DNA from: Doryteuthis pealeii
Lineage: Eukaryota; Mollusca; Cephalopoda; Myopsida; Loliginidae
Length of the DNA: 64,000 bases
Assembly: GCA_023376005.1 (NCBI GenBank)
Contig: CM042157.1
Location: 56,593,221-56,657,220 of the forward strand
Direction of reading: 5' to 3'
Below, one piece after another: positions 46,126 through 55,815 of this stretch. The notes beneath the pieces were generated by a model. That model saw nothing but the letters and a program-made list of their open reading frames with translations, did no database searches and was not told where the DNA came from. The position numbers were made by a program, and so were the translations under genes. Position 1 is the stretch's first letter; each line of letters starts with the position of its first letter.

Positions 46126-46369
46126 ATAACCAAATTTTTCTAGAAAGGGATGTTGTTGATTGTTGACGAGATAAGTTACCCCCCACTCATAAGAGTTAAG
46201 AGTTCTAAGGGCTACTTAATGCGTTGTTTAAATTGAGAAATTTAGATGTTTTAAATAAGTAATCCCTCCCTTAGAGCAGTAAAAGAAGGTAACCTAATTT
46301 ATTTTATTTCTTGTTGATTTATATTTTAAATTTTGACTAATATAATTTATTTATTTATTTATTTAAGGT

Positions 46370-46606
46370 TGGTTTAGCTCAGTTGGTAGAGTGTTCGGCT
46401 GGGAACTGGAAGGTTCCTAGTTTGATACTGGCCCTCACCAACTCAGTGTATGAGTAGCACAGGGCTATGTGCGGTAAAGTGAGAAGCTGTTGGTAGGCGT
46501 AGTGCTCCACCTCAGATGCTAAAAACAATCTCGTTGGTCTAGCGCTAGTGAAAGGGGATATACTCCCTCATTGTTTGGCTGATACTGACTTTAGGCCACC
46601 CGACTT
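46370..46606 (+). mobile_element. SINE family 1, plus, near full length
   Basis: Head 'ggtttagctcagttggtaga' (A-box) and 'ggttcctagtttgatactgg' (B-box); body 'gtgcggtaaagtgagaagct', 'gtgctccacctcagatgc' and 'ctagcgctagtgaaagggga'; tail 'ctgatactgactttaggcca'. (TTTA)n on both sides makes the target duplication ambiguous. Not a functional tRNA gene. Confidence 0.85.
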
Positions 46607-47475
46607 TTTATTTATTTATTGTTTGTTTTTTTTTTAATTATTGTGTGTACAGACCAACACGTAAAAAGAAGAAAAAAAAAAAAAAAATTTTTTTTTAATT
46701 TAAAAAAAAAAAAAAAAATGAGTGAACTTTGAATAAGGAAAAGAAAGGAAAAAAGTAAGAAAATATAGAGAGAAGGTTTTAGTCAATTTGGTCAGCTTAT
46801 CAATTTTGAGAACATCAGAAAATCAACTTAAGCGAAATAACAGAACTTACAACAGAATCTTGAGTTTCCTACCAAATTGGTGATGCTCATTAACACAAAA
46901 AATCTCCAAGAGGAGAAAAATCATCTTTACATCAGGGGCAAGAGTCCTAACAATTAACATGCTACAAGTACACAGAAGAATGTAAATATAAATTCACAAT
47001 GAATGATTCCCTAACCTCAAGGCAAAAAATAACCCGAGACAGACTGATATACCTTTAAAACCAATATTATTAGATATTATTTATTACCAAACTCTACAAC
47101 ACTGAGGCAGTAAACAAAAAGAAAATTGCAGAAATATATACAAGAGGTGTACTTATTTTGGGTACAATGATGATATTGATACTTTTATTTAGGAAGAAGT
47201 GGAGGATTTTAATTAGCATTTAACTCTTCACATCTTATTCAGAATTTTCCAAATACAGAGCCCTATTCCTATAAGATTTATTTAAAAAATGGCTAAAAAT
47301 GGCATTTTCATTTAATGTTAACTGAGATATTTCCCTTAAATCATGACTTCTGGCCGGGTGGAATGAGGGGGCATAGGACATTAAGAGTAAATAATTATTT
47401 CTGTTATATTGAAAATTTAGGACTTAAAAAAAAAAAAGAAAAAAAAAAAAAGCAATGTGAATGAACACCTTATAA
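46607..47475. other. A+T-rich stretch without recognised features
   Basis: A- and T-runs at 46672-46718. Positions 46722-46760 resemble the 62-bp minisatellite ('ttgaataaggaaaagaaag'). No gene seen. Confidence 0.55.
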
Positions 47476-47479
47476 AAAA

Positions 47480-47721
47480 TATCAGTTACAAATCCTGGAC
47501 GAGGCTGAGTGCATTTCATCTAGTGCTAATACCCTTGGGAAAAGTATGCATCCAACTACTCTCTCTCTCCAGCTATGGGTAAATAGTAGGGTAGACTGGG
47601 TTCTTTAACCTTGGCTAGGCTAAGTAACCAGTCTAGGAGAAAGAAAACCAGGAAATCAAACCTGTTAAACTTCACTTAAGAAACTGATCTTGTGTCACAT
47701 TTTGTTCACGCAGAGGGGTTG

Positions 47722-47725
<4 letters not shown>
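47480..47725 (+). mobile_element. SINE family 2, plus, 5'-truncated
   Basis: Starts inside the tRNA-like part ('acaaatcctggacgaggctg') and runs through 'aatacccttgggaaaagtat', 'ccagctatgggtaaatagta' and 'ttaaacttcacttaagaaac' to 'cagaggggttgtgtgtg'. An (AT)n/(AC)n tract follows. Confidence 0.85.

Positions 47726-47729
<4 letters not shown>

Positions 47730-47782
<53 letters not shown>
47730..47782. repeat. (AT)n then (AC)n microsatellite
   Basis: Directly follows the SINE 3' end, as in other family 2 copies that end in (AT)n. Confidence 0.95.
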
Positions 47783-48644
47783 GTGTCATCCATTCAACAG
47801 TAGTGCGTTTAATAACAGTGAACAGGTGTGGCAAAGACAGTCCCAGGTGTTTCAGAACTTCATTAAATTGTACTTAAAACTTCCAAGTAGATGAATGAAG
47901 ACAAGATTAACGTCACTCTATAATAGGTTTTAAAATCATTACAGTCTTGATGAAGATAAAAGCTTAATTAACTTGGCATGTAAACATCTACATGGTTCAA
48001 ACCTTACTGAGTTACATTTCAGTTACAGGATCTTTCAAACTCTGGTACAATATAAGAAAATTAATTTAAAAAAAGATTTTTTTATTTAAAAGTTAAAAAA
48101 AATTTTTTTTAAAAAAAATTATTTTCTGCGTTTTTAAAAGCCAGAACCTGTGATCTGTAAATATCTACATAGGTCAAGCACCATTGAGTTTCTTTTCATT
48201 TAAATGTGTGTTTAAAATTGGCAATTATCATGCTTTCAATTGTAAGAAAATTTTGTACCCAAGAACAATCCATCTGGGTAAATTACTGCCTCTGCCACAT
48301 CATGAGTGCCATTTTTATAACAATAGTCTGATAGCTAAGCTTGATAAATATTACACCATGAGACATCCTCATAAGTTTTTACCATGTTTACAACAAAATC
48401 TTGTGTTTAACTTAAAAGCTTGGAGTGATTGGAAGAGCTAGCATCCAAACTGTTCTATTTTTCAATTATACACCCTCTGTGTAAAGCAAGTATAACATAA
48501 TGATTTAATTTTAAATAATATTAAATGCTATTTTTTATTTCATTAATAATTTTTTTTGAGAGGGGTTGCTTTGCCTATTGTTAACATTTGTTTACTATTT
48601 ACACACATATACAAAATAAAAATAAAATAAAAGGTCATCTTAAC
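47783..48644. other. Mostly unassigned; possible decayed SINE family 3 at 48255-48370
   Basis: The section includes 'gataaatattacaccatgag', compatible with a family 3 head on the minus strand. The 85-codon plus frame over it (48184-48441) is considered incidental. Nothing else identified. Confidence 0.35.
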
Positions 48645-48775
48645 TCAGTCTTTAACCTTGGTTAGGCAACCAGTCTAGGAGAGGGAAAACTCTGAATTCA
48701 AATCTGTTAAACTCAGCATAAGAAATTGACCTTGTGTCACATCCTACTCATGCAGAATGGTGGGTAAATATGTGT
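48645..48775 (+). mobile_element. SINE family 2, plus, 3' portion only
   Basis: 'tctttaaccttggttaggca', 'accagtctaggag', 'gaattcaaatctgttaaact' and 'agaaattgaccttgtgtcac'. The tRNA-like head is absent. Confidence 0.8.
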
Positions 48776-50270
48776 ACCCATAAGTGAAATAATGTACACT
48801 GCTTAAAAAGTAGGGGTGTCCTAGCTTCGATTTGTGAGCCATGTGTGAATCTTTGACCTTTGTGGCTTGTGGAAAATTTAAGAGAATTTGAATATTCTAA
48901 AAAATTATTTTACCTAAATCCAAAGTAAGAAACATGTGGCTTGTTGTAATGAAATCTCATGAGAAACATGTCTGTGTTTTCATAAAAATAATTTTGTCAA
49001 GTGAAAAACTGATTAAAATATCTCAAATCTTTTGTTTTATCCCCTCTTTTAAAATACTTTGTGAATACTGAAACTAATACAAATTCAACAGTTTAAAAAC
49101 TGCATCCCTGAATTAATATTATTGCATTTAAAATGCATTTCTTAAAATTCATATACAATTTTTGTGTTTGATCAACACTAATTAGGTCACCCAGGTGAAG
49201 GTGTATGATGTTGTAAGACCCGAAACACTTAACGATCCTTGGATCACATCCCTAACAATATGGCTAGGTGCATCTTTCATGCGTAACAATAAAAAAAATT
49301 ATGGGTAAAATTTGTTCATGTCCTGCATATTTCAAGCATCTTAGTTTTATCTGAATTACTTTCCTTATTGTTCTTACATTAATCAAGTTTGGCCACCCCT
49401 GTTAGAAAGCATAATTCAGAAGCCTGTAAACAATTCTGTATAAAAAGAATGAAATATTGATAAGAAAAACTGTTAATTTGGAAAGAAAAACTGTAAATAA
49501 ATTGTTAGATTGTTATTGTACAAATGCCATCATCATTCTTTTTAACAAGGAGATTCTATCAGCATGAATTTTTAAGAAAGTTTAAATTTATATACAAAAT
49601 CAGAATACATTAACAAAACAACACAAAAATCGAGATGGGCAGTTTACCCCCCCCCCTGGAAACCACACAGAGATTTTGTTTTACTAAACTGAAACCGTTT
49701 GGTGCAGTGCTATTACTACTATTTGTATTATTGTAAAGGGAGATTTGACATGATGTCAGAAAATTGGTGCCATAAATATCTAATCATCATTACACAATGA
49801 ATGACTTTCTTATAAAAAGAAAAAATACTAAATCAAAACTGAAATCAAACTGGAACTGAGGTAATCAATAAGGTTTAAAAAAAAAAATTAAATTGATACC
49901 AAAATCAAAATTGACAAACCACCCAATTCAAGAAAAGAATGGCTAAGTTTAGAAATTTACAACCGGTGACAAAAAAAAGTTTTTATTTTAAGCTACTTGT
50001 GTATTTAATCAGATGTTTACCACTGAATTCCCTAGAAATAAACTTGAGACAAGTGCATCAACTGTTCTTAGAAATCTTTTTAAAGTGAGAAAATAAAGGC
50101 TGTGTATTTCAATGTTCACTCAACTAATGTTACTGGAGGTGTCACAAAGATTTAAAAAAAAATGCTATTTTGTAAAACATTAAAATGGCTCCCATAACAA
50201 TAAAATATTATCACACTTTGAAGAAGGTGACAGTGAATATGCTTGCTGCTACTTATTGGTAAGTGGTGAG
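48776..50270. other. Largely unassigned noncoding sequence
   Basis: 'caggtgaaggtgtatgatg' with 'gtaagacccgaaacactt' at 49190-49245 faintly resembles a Penelope-like end. A C-run lies at 49648. No coding frame or other repeat recognised. Confidence 0.4.
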
Positions 50271-50278
50271 CCGGAAGT
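50271..50278 (+). promoter_or_regulatory. ETS-type CCGGAAGT site
   Basis: CCGGAAGT, a known core-promoter-proximal ETS motif in animals, lies 86 bp upstream of the ATG at 50357. A single 8-mer match in 64 kb is weak evidence, and 'ccggaagt' also occurs in the 12-kb tandem repeat. Confidence 0.2.
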
Positions 50279-50356
50279 TAACGCTTTGAAAGCAGAAATA
50301 AAGTGACGAAAATAGGATCAGCACAGGTAGAAAGAAAAAAAATAGAAATATTAAAA

Positions 50357-50578
50357 ATGATCATTTTCAACCAATCAGAAGTATTCGTGCCTAAAAAAAA
50401 GAAGTTTTTCAAAAAGACCGATTTCGAGCCTAAAAAGTCCTATAAAAACAAAGGATTTCGAAGAACAGTTCAGAAGACAAACTTATGCCTGGATATTCCT
50501 TGTCGCTCTACTCAGAAATATTTGCCTACCGCTGAAGGTATTACAAGCTATATCTTTCTCTCTCTACTTCACTGCTGA
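50357..50578 (+). CDS. Candidate first coding exon, unknown protein (73 aa if read through)
   Basis: ATG at 50357 opens MIIFNQSEVFVPKKKKFFKK and continues with balanced residues (FEPKKSYKNKGFRRTVQ, TNLCLDIPCRSTQKYLPTAE) to a stop at 50576. The stretch 50340-50540 has more CpG and G+C than its neighbours. A possible splice donor AAG/GTATTA lies at 50535-50543, which would give about 60 coding residues ending in the first exon. I recognise no family. Basic N-terminal composition would suit a nuclear or nucleic-acid-binding protein, but that is inference. No downstream exon was identified, and (AT)n begins at 50789. The frame is open 54 bases upstream of the ATG as well. It may be chance. Confidence 0.3.
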   Translation: MIIFNQSEVFVPKKKKFFKKTDFEPKKSYKNKGFRRTVQKTNLCLDIPCRSTQKYLPTAEGITSYIFLSLLHC

Positions 50579-50779
50579 TATATAGAGTATTACCCTTTCT
50601 TTTCTCTATTGGAGGGAATCCAACACTGTTGTCTTCTAATTACAGGAACTTTTAAAAAAAGCATATTCTGTAGGACTTTGATCAGTATTTTTGACTACTG
50701 TAACCTATTTGTTTTAATACACATATCTCTTGTTGAATTTATGAGTTATTTGTCTTAATATATCTGACTTTATTATTTG

Positions 50780-50788
<9 letters not shown>

Positions 50789-50836
<48 letters not shown>
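50789..50836. repeat. (TA)n microsatellite
   Basis: About 24 TA units. Confidence 0.95.
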
Positions 50837-50840
<4 letters not shown>

Positions 50841-50943
50841 GTCTAGCTAACCCTCGCTTTGTTTACAAATGTTTGAGGACTCTAGTGAATTCATTTCCGC
50901 TTAGAAATGTAGCGATTAAATATTCTCCTATATTTGACAGCTG

Positions 50944-51010
50944 CTTCTGGCCGTACGGGTTAAAGGCTTGGCGAACGAAAGTTCATTCGGGTCTCAAACC
51001 CGGCCAGGGG
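50944..51010 (+). other. tRNA-like fold
   Basis: CTTCTGG (50944-50950) can pair with CCAGGGG (51004-51010) as a 7-bp acceptor-like stem with two G/T pairs. CGGG-TCTCAAA-CCCG forms a T-arm-like hairpin at 50988-51002, and 'ggccgtacgggttaaaggc' resembles a class II A-box. The D-arm is imperfect and the 3' discriminator region is unclear, so I do not call a functional tRNA. Lies 18 bases upstream of a hammerhead motif. Confidence 0.35.
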
Positions 51011-51027
51011 TAGCTGTTATTGTATAG

Positions 51028-51069
51028 CCACACTGATGAGAGGTGAAACCTCGAAACACGTGTCTGTGG
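51028..51069 (+). ncRNA. Hammerhead ribozyme motif, type I, canonical core
   Basis: Stem I CCACA (51028-51032) pairs with TGTGG (51065-51069). Box 1 is CTGATGA (51033-51039). Stem II GAGGT/ACCTC (51040-51044, 51048-51052) has a GAA loop. Box 2 is GAAA (51053-51056). Stem III is A-C with G-T around an ACGT loop, or a self-complementary ACACGTGT. H17 is C51064, the predicted cleavage point. Every invariant core base of the family is present, and stems I and II pair perfectly. Very short stem III is known for hammerheads of Penelope-like and retrozyme elements, which can act as dimers. It follows a tRNA-like fold and precedes an (AT)-rich stretch. Confidence 0.75.
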
Positions 51070-51954
51070 ATTACTCATTTATTATATATAAATATATCCA
51101 CTCATTACAACCACCATAGGTGAATTATTAGTATTATCATTTAATTAGAGAATGGGCATGTCCATTGGGTGCCTCATAAAATAAACAATATGTTAAACTT
51201 GATAGACAAAAATATTAATTCTGTCTGGAATATCAAATGCATGTGAATTCGATGAAGAGAAACACACATGCAAATTGGACAATACTCTAGAATTATTAGT
51301 CCAATTACACATGAAAAGGATTAAAAAACCTATCTGCTAAAATGTGATAAAAATAACAGAGAAAAATACTTATCATTCATGAAATGGCAAGTTTTAACAA
51401 CAGCTAGAAAGATGGAATTGCCCATTACAAAATATGCTATTATAGGGAGACAAACAATTGTCTATTGGGTGCCTCATAGGGTATCACAGGACAGTCCAGA
51501 AACTCATTCTTTACTTCTTTTTGCCTATGTTATTTGAACAGGAGGACATGTTTTGGACCCTGCCAGGGAATGGTAAAGTCACATGACTATTTTACTTTTT
51601 CCTCGTCAAGTAAGTTTTTCTCCATGTCTGTTCTCTTTACACATTCTACTCATTCATGGAACAATATATGTATATTTCTAACTGTTGGAACATGTTTGTA
51701 TATTCTTTCTTCTTGATACCATTCGTTATTAGTGTTTAAAATTCTGCAATGTGTGTTATATATCACTAAGAAATAAAAGTTTACATAATATATGGTGTGA
51801 TTAATTTGTATACAGGTTTTCACAAAACCAGGTTTAATAAATAATTACTTGGTGTTATTGATCTATTGTTTTATTTTCCAATGTATTAAAATCAATCCTA
51901 TGAATGATTTTATATAAGATATAATTAAAAGAAGAGTAATTTTTTTAATATGTG

Positions 51955-52047
51955 CTCTTATTTGATTTTGTTAGTCTTTCTAATTCAATATATTTCATTC
52001 CATTAAAACTGAAATACTTACATCCGGAGAGTGCATATTCTTACTAG
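51955..52047 (+). mobile_element. Helitron-like 3' terminus, diverged
   Basis: 'ttagtctttctaattcaata', 'attccattaaaactgaaata' and 'catccggagagtgcatatt' then CTAG (52044-52047) before T match 95-180. The hairpin is partly degraded. The 5' end was not located. Confidence 0.55.
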
Positions 52048-52231
52048 TTTAGATAATTAATATCTGTAAACATTTTAGCAGCTTAACATCAGATATAAAT
52101 TTGGAATTATTACAGAAGTTCATAAATAAATCTACAGCCTAAAAGATTTTAAAACATAATCTCTTCCTTTTAATATTGAACATTATACAATGAAAATTTC
52201 AGCTGATAATTATGTCAGCCTATAATCTTAT

Positions 52232-52470
52232 AGGGCCGGATTAGCTCAGTCGGTAGAGCATTCGGCTAGAAACCACAAGGTTCCTAGTTCGATACTGGCC
52301 TTGCCAACTCAGCGTATGAGTAGCACAGGGACCTGTGTGGTAAAGTAACGAGCTGATGGTAGGTGTGGTGCTCCACCTCAAATACAAAAAACAATCTCCT
52401 TGGTCTAGCACTAGTGAAAAGGGGATAGACTCCCTCGCTGATTGGCTGATACCGACATTAGGTCACCCGA
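52232..52470 (+). mobile_element. SINE family 1, plus, near full length
   Basis: Head 'ggattagctcagtcggtaga' and 'ggttcctagttcgatactgg', body 'gtgctccacctcaaata' and 'tggtctagcactagtgaaaa', tail 'ctgataccgacattaggtca'. Good A- and B-boxes. The sequence after the anticodon position is not tRNA. Confidence 0.85.
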
Positions 52471-52534
52471 GAATATTATTCTTATTCTTTATGTGTTAGA
52501 AAACAAAAGTAGGTTTATAAGATTATAAGTAAAG

Positions 52535-52600
52535 TCGTTGAGGCGACCTAATGTCGGTATCAGCCAATCAGCGAGGGAGTCTATCCCCTTTTCACTTTGC
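52535..52600 (-). mobile_element. SINE family 1 tail, inverted next to the full copy
   Basis: 'gcgacctaatgtcggtatca' to 'ctatccccttttcac' is the exact inverse of the tail at 52405-52470, including the unusual 'cattaggtc' variant. An inverted partial duplication about 65 bp from the parent copy. Confidence 0.8.
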
Positions 52601-52739
52601 TTAAGAAAATATCAATTCTAATTCATTTCATTTATAAAACTCAAGGAGCAAAAGTGCTTCTCAGAAAAAAGCTTGTATTATTTGGATTAAATTTTTTTTT
52701 TTTTTTTTTACTGTTGTCCTCATCTTTGTTATATACAGT

Positions 52740-52845
52740 TGGATACATAGTGTAACGGATATAAGGGTTGAGTTAATACAGTTCTAAGTGACAATCATCT
52801 GTAAGTTGCAGGTTCAATTCTGACCACAGGCAATAATATACAATA
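52740..52845 (+). mobile_element. Class II tRNA-like repeat, plus
   Basis: 'cagttctaagtgacaatcat' and 'gcaggttcaattctgaccac' match the minus-strand element at 7553-7650. The head 'catagtgtaacggatataag' is degenerate. Confidence 0.5.
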
Positions 52846-52934
52846 CTTAACATTTGTACCTAGTCATGGTTAGTGGAATAAGAACATTCTCCCCAGGTGG
52901 ATTGAATAAAGGGTTTGGTTCTAATTTCCGAGAA

Positions 52935-53080
52935 GGTTCCTGAGTTTGACAAGAAACACCTAAAGAAGGCATGAGGGCAGATCGGCCGAAATGTTGTGTA
53001 TATAACAATAAAAATGAAGACAACAGCCCGAAAAATTAAAATAATACAAAATATCAAGGCTCATCTAAAAAAATTCAGAC
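52935..53080 (+). mobile_element. Penelope-like terminus
   Basis: 'gacaagaaacacctaaagaa', 'gatcggccgaaatgttgtg', 'aataaaaatgaagacaacag', 'cccgaaaaattaaaataata' and 'aaggctcatctaaaaaaat'. First core box mutated (CTAAAGA); GAAA kept. Confidence 0.6.
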
Positions 53081-53169
53081 AAAGAAAAAAAGAAAGATTC
53101 ACAAGTTTTGCCATTAAATTTAAAAGGCATATTAACACAAGTATTTTCATGAAGATAAAGTGAGAATTC

Positions 53170-53279
53170 TTTCAAACTGTAACCATGTCAGTGCTACTGT
53201 ATGGCTGCACCACTTGGACTCTAACAAAGCGCTTAGAGTAAAAGATGGGATGTACACATGGATGCTGCATGTTGTTTTG
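53170..53279 (+). pseudogene. LINE ORF remnant, 5' part
   Basis: The plus strand reads TVTMSVLLYGCTTWTLTKRL, then KMGCTHGCCMLF. VLLYGCTTWTLTKRLE is a well-known block in the region after the reverse transcriptase domain of animal non-LTR retrotransposons. Interrupted at 53280-53287 by a hairpin transposon and resumed at 53687. Confidence 0.75.
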
Positions 53280-53287
53280 AACAAATC

Positions 53288-53678
53288 GGTAATCTGAACA
53301 TTAGTTACATAAATGAGAGTAACCTCCCTTGTTTGTTTCATTTTGAGGAAGCCATATGTTTTGGTCGGCCATTTTCATTTCACTATAGATCTACACTGAA
53401 AATATGAATTTGTTTGAATCAATACAACTGCATGTTTTAACATGAAAATATCATAAAATGTTCTTATTTGTGCTTTCACATTATTTGAAATGAACTTAAT
53501 TGTTATTAAGAACACATTTTATGATATTTTTATGTTAAAACGTGCAGTTGTATTGATTCAAACAAATTCGTATTTTCAGTGTAGATTTACGGTGAAATGA
53601 AAATGGCCGACCAAAACATATGGCTCCCTCAAACAAGGGGAGGTTACTCTCATTTATGTAACTAATGTTCAGATTACC
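53288..53678. mobile_element. 391-bp long-TIR DNA transposon inserted in a LINE
   Basis: Starts GGTAATCTGAACATTAG and ends CTAATGTTCAGATTACC. The two ~170-bp arms are inverted copies with few differences. The insert is flanked by a perfect 8-bp target duplication AACAAATC at 53280-53287 and 53679-53686. No ORF. Eight-bp duplications occur in hAT, P and Merlin groups; a GG start is closest to Merlin-like elements, but this was not tested. Confidence 0.85.
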
Positions 53679-53686
53679 AACAAATC

Positions 53687-53990
53687 TTGGAAGCAACCCA
53701 CAAAAAGGCAGCTGTACAGCCACTTAACTCCAATTATGCAAACCATCCAAGTAAGATAAGCAGGACAATGCAGGAGAAATAAGAATAAACTCATGTGACA
53801 TTCTCCTGTGGACACGCCAGTATAGGTTGACCAGTAAAAATCTGTCCCAATCAATCAGCTCTGTGTGGATTCTGGATACAGTGCAGAAGACCTACCAGGA
53901 GCGATGACTAATAGAGAAAGGTAGTGAGAGAAAGTCATGGGAATTTGTGCTGTCAGCTCGACATGATGATAATGATGTTGATGTTTTTGT
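53687..53990 (+). pseudogene. LINE ORF remnant, 3' part, with (GAT)n tail
   Basis: Continues the interrupted LINE: SWKQPTKRQLYSHLTPIMQT, then TPV, then QLCVDSGYSAEDLPGAMTNR, then a GAT-rich tail near 53964-53985. The LCxDxGYSxEDLPGAM block identifies the C-terminus shared with 5676 and 59481. Several stops and frame changes. With the hairpin element removed, the two LINE parts join at AACAAATC without loss. Confidence 0.75.
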
Positions 53991-54219
53991 GGGATTTCCA
54001 TAAGAAGCTTAACAAAAACACCATAGCTTTTAAGAATTTATATAAGATTTTTTCAAAAACCTTATTGAGCACACAGAATAAACAAAAAGCTCAATCAACT
54101 GTCAGGATTAATATAATGATGTATTTTGTGCATTCATTTTTATATAATATACCCAGTTTCACCTCGTTTCCTCCTCCTCCACTTGCAAAGAATCAAAATT
54201 CCCATCCTAACCCACCATA

Positions 54220-54450
54220 AAACTGACGGCCTAATCTAATGACACCCAACAACACCTTCCTCCATATCATCCCCATGCAAAAAACCAAACTCTCCCCTTA
54301 CCAAGAATTTTACCCACTCCCCCCCCCTTTCCCAACAAGCACCTAGCAACCTCCTCTTCTCATCTTACCACCATCCTCTGAACTCCCCTCTACTTTATAT
54401 GATGTTACTCTCATTTCAATCAAATCCTCCCTACCCCACCACTAACTCAC
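54220..54450. other. C- and pyrimidine-rich segment
   Basis: A 230-bp stretch rich in C and CT with few G, including a C-run at 54319-54327. It is unlike the A+T-rich surroundings. No ORF or known repeat recognised. Confidence 0.6.
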
Positions 54451-54489
54451 TTTCTCTTCTATGTACAAATGTACATATTTTGCTTTGAA

Positions 54490-54600
54490 TAAAGTCAGAC
54501 TGAGGATGTTCTTCCCGTCAGAAGGACGAAATATTTCTCTCCTACTTGGACTTGTTTGAGTCATTATTTTTGTTCACTTTTCCTTTTACCTCACCTCATA
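54490..54600 (+). mobile_element. Penelope-like terminus, separate family
   Basis: 'aaagtcagactgaggatgtt', 'cttcccgtcagaaggacgaa', 'atatttctctcctacttgga' and then 'tcattatttttgttcac'. The arrangement of core boxes matches the other termini, although the sequence differs. Confidence 0.5.
54497..54538 (+). ncRNA. Hammerhead-like motif with 7-bp stem II
   Basis: AGA (stem I), CTGAGGA (54500-54506, fits CUGANGA with G7), one extra T, stem II GTTCTTC/GAAGGAC with one G/T pair, GAAA (54528-54531), minimal stem III AT/AT, H17 T54535, and TCT closing stem I. The extra base next to A9 and the 3-bp stem I make activity doubtful. Confidence 0.4.
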
Positions 54601-54670
54601 GTATAATTAGTAATATTATATCTATATGAATAATATACCTATATATATTTATAGTACAACATAGTATAAT

Positions 54671-54675
<5 letters not shown>

Positions 54676-54711
<36 letters not shown>
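54676..54711. repeat. (AT)n microsatellite
   Basis: About 18 AT units, with shorter AT runs around 54600-54760. Confidence 0.95.
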
Positions 54712-54715
<4 letters not shown>

Positions 54716-55744
54716 TATTGTCGGATTCATTTCCTTTCTTTTAACTTATATATATATATAATGATGTATCAAAAAAAAAAACTTTTGTGTATCCATTTTT
54801 ATAGATATTGGTTCTTTCTTAAGGATTTAAAAAAATGTTAAACAGATTGATTTTAATATCAACCAGTCTAATGTTATTTTATACAGAGGTGAAGGAATTG
54901 TGTATACATATTTATATTAACATTTTTGTGTAATTACATAAGTTGTTTTTTTTTTTTTGCACAAGTTTATATGATTTTATGTATTCATTTCTTTTAACTG
55001 GAGTATCAGAGTTAAAAAAAAATAATAGAAAGAAACACAATGGGCATTAAGTATAATGTAAAAGGTTTACTAAACAAAGATACAAGGTGAACAGAGTAAC
55101 TAGCAATTGTTAGGTTGTATTAACAAGTCCTAGTCTCAAGGTTTTGTCAGACATTATTTATAGGAAAAACAGAAGGTTCTAATTTCACTATTTAGATAAT
55201 ATAAGACACATATCTAATACAAATAATTTGCAAACAGATCTATTTGACTTATGGATGGCTACTACGACTCCTGATCAGACTATTACTGAGTAATGGTAAT
55301 GAAGGGGTACTCTGCACCCCTCAGAACTGAAGCCTCACCTCTATTATTTTAACTAATGAATTCTATAAGTATCGTAAAACACTAATTTTTGTACTGCACC
55401 TTTAAGTCCACTATTAAGAACAATTAGTGTTGAGTTTCCAAAAAATATCAGCATATATTAAGTATCATACCAAAACCACCATGTATTGTAATTTTTTTTT
55501 TTACAAAAATTTATCACATTTAAGTTTAATAAAAAAAATAAATTTTTAAAATATTGGTAAATGTGATTCCAGTTGCCTCTTTTCTGAAACAAAGAACCAA
55601 GTTTAAATAGCATTTGGGTTTAACATTGGGTTCATTTTGCTCATCATTTAATGTTAAAGAAAAGAAAAGAAAAGAAAAATTAAAGCCTGAAATTAAAAAA
55701 GGTGTACAGAAGAGGCCAAGCATTTTACAATATTCATTTATATA
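54712..55744. other. Unassigned; one repeat fragment at 55285-55340
   Basis: 'gaaggggtactctg' near 55300 resembles the right inverted repeat at 43560-43574. Otherwise nothing identified. Confidence 0.45.
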
Positions 55745-55747
55745 GAA

Positions 55748-55755
55748 ATAGATAG

Positions 55756-55808
<53 letters not shown>
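55748..55808. repeat. (GATA)n then (GA)n microsatellite
   Basis: Seven GATA units followed by about 17 GA units. The Leu/Ser-rich minus frame is its translation. Confidence 0.95.

Positions 55809-55815
<7 letters not shown>

Noticed and set aside
46370..46450. Apparent tRNA genes with good A- and B-boxes (also 52232 and 44990)
   Set aside because: The same heads occur with a common SINE body and tail at several sites, and the 3' halves do not complete an acceptor stem. They are SINE heads.
49185..49265. 'ggtgaaggtg...gacccgaaacactt' as another hammerhead
   Set aside because: GAAAC is present but the first box is not CUGANGA and no closing stem I was found.
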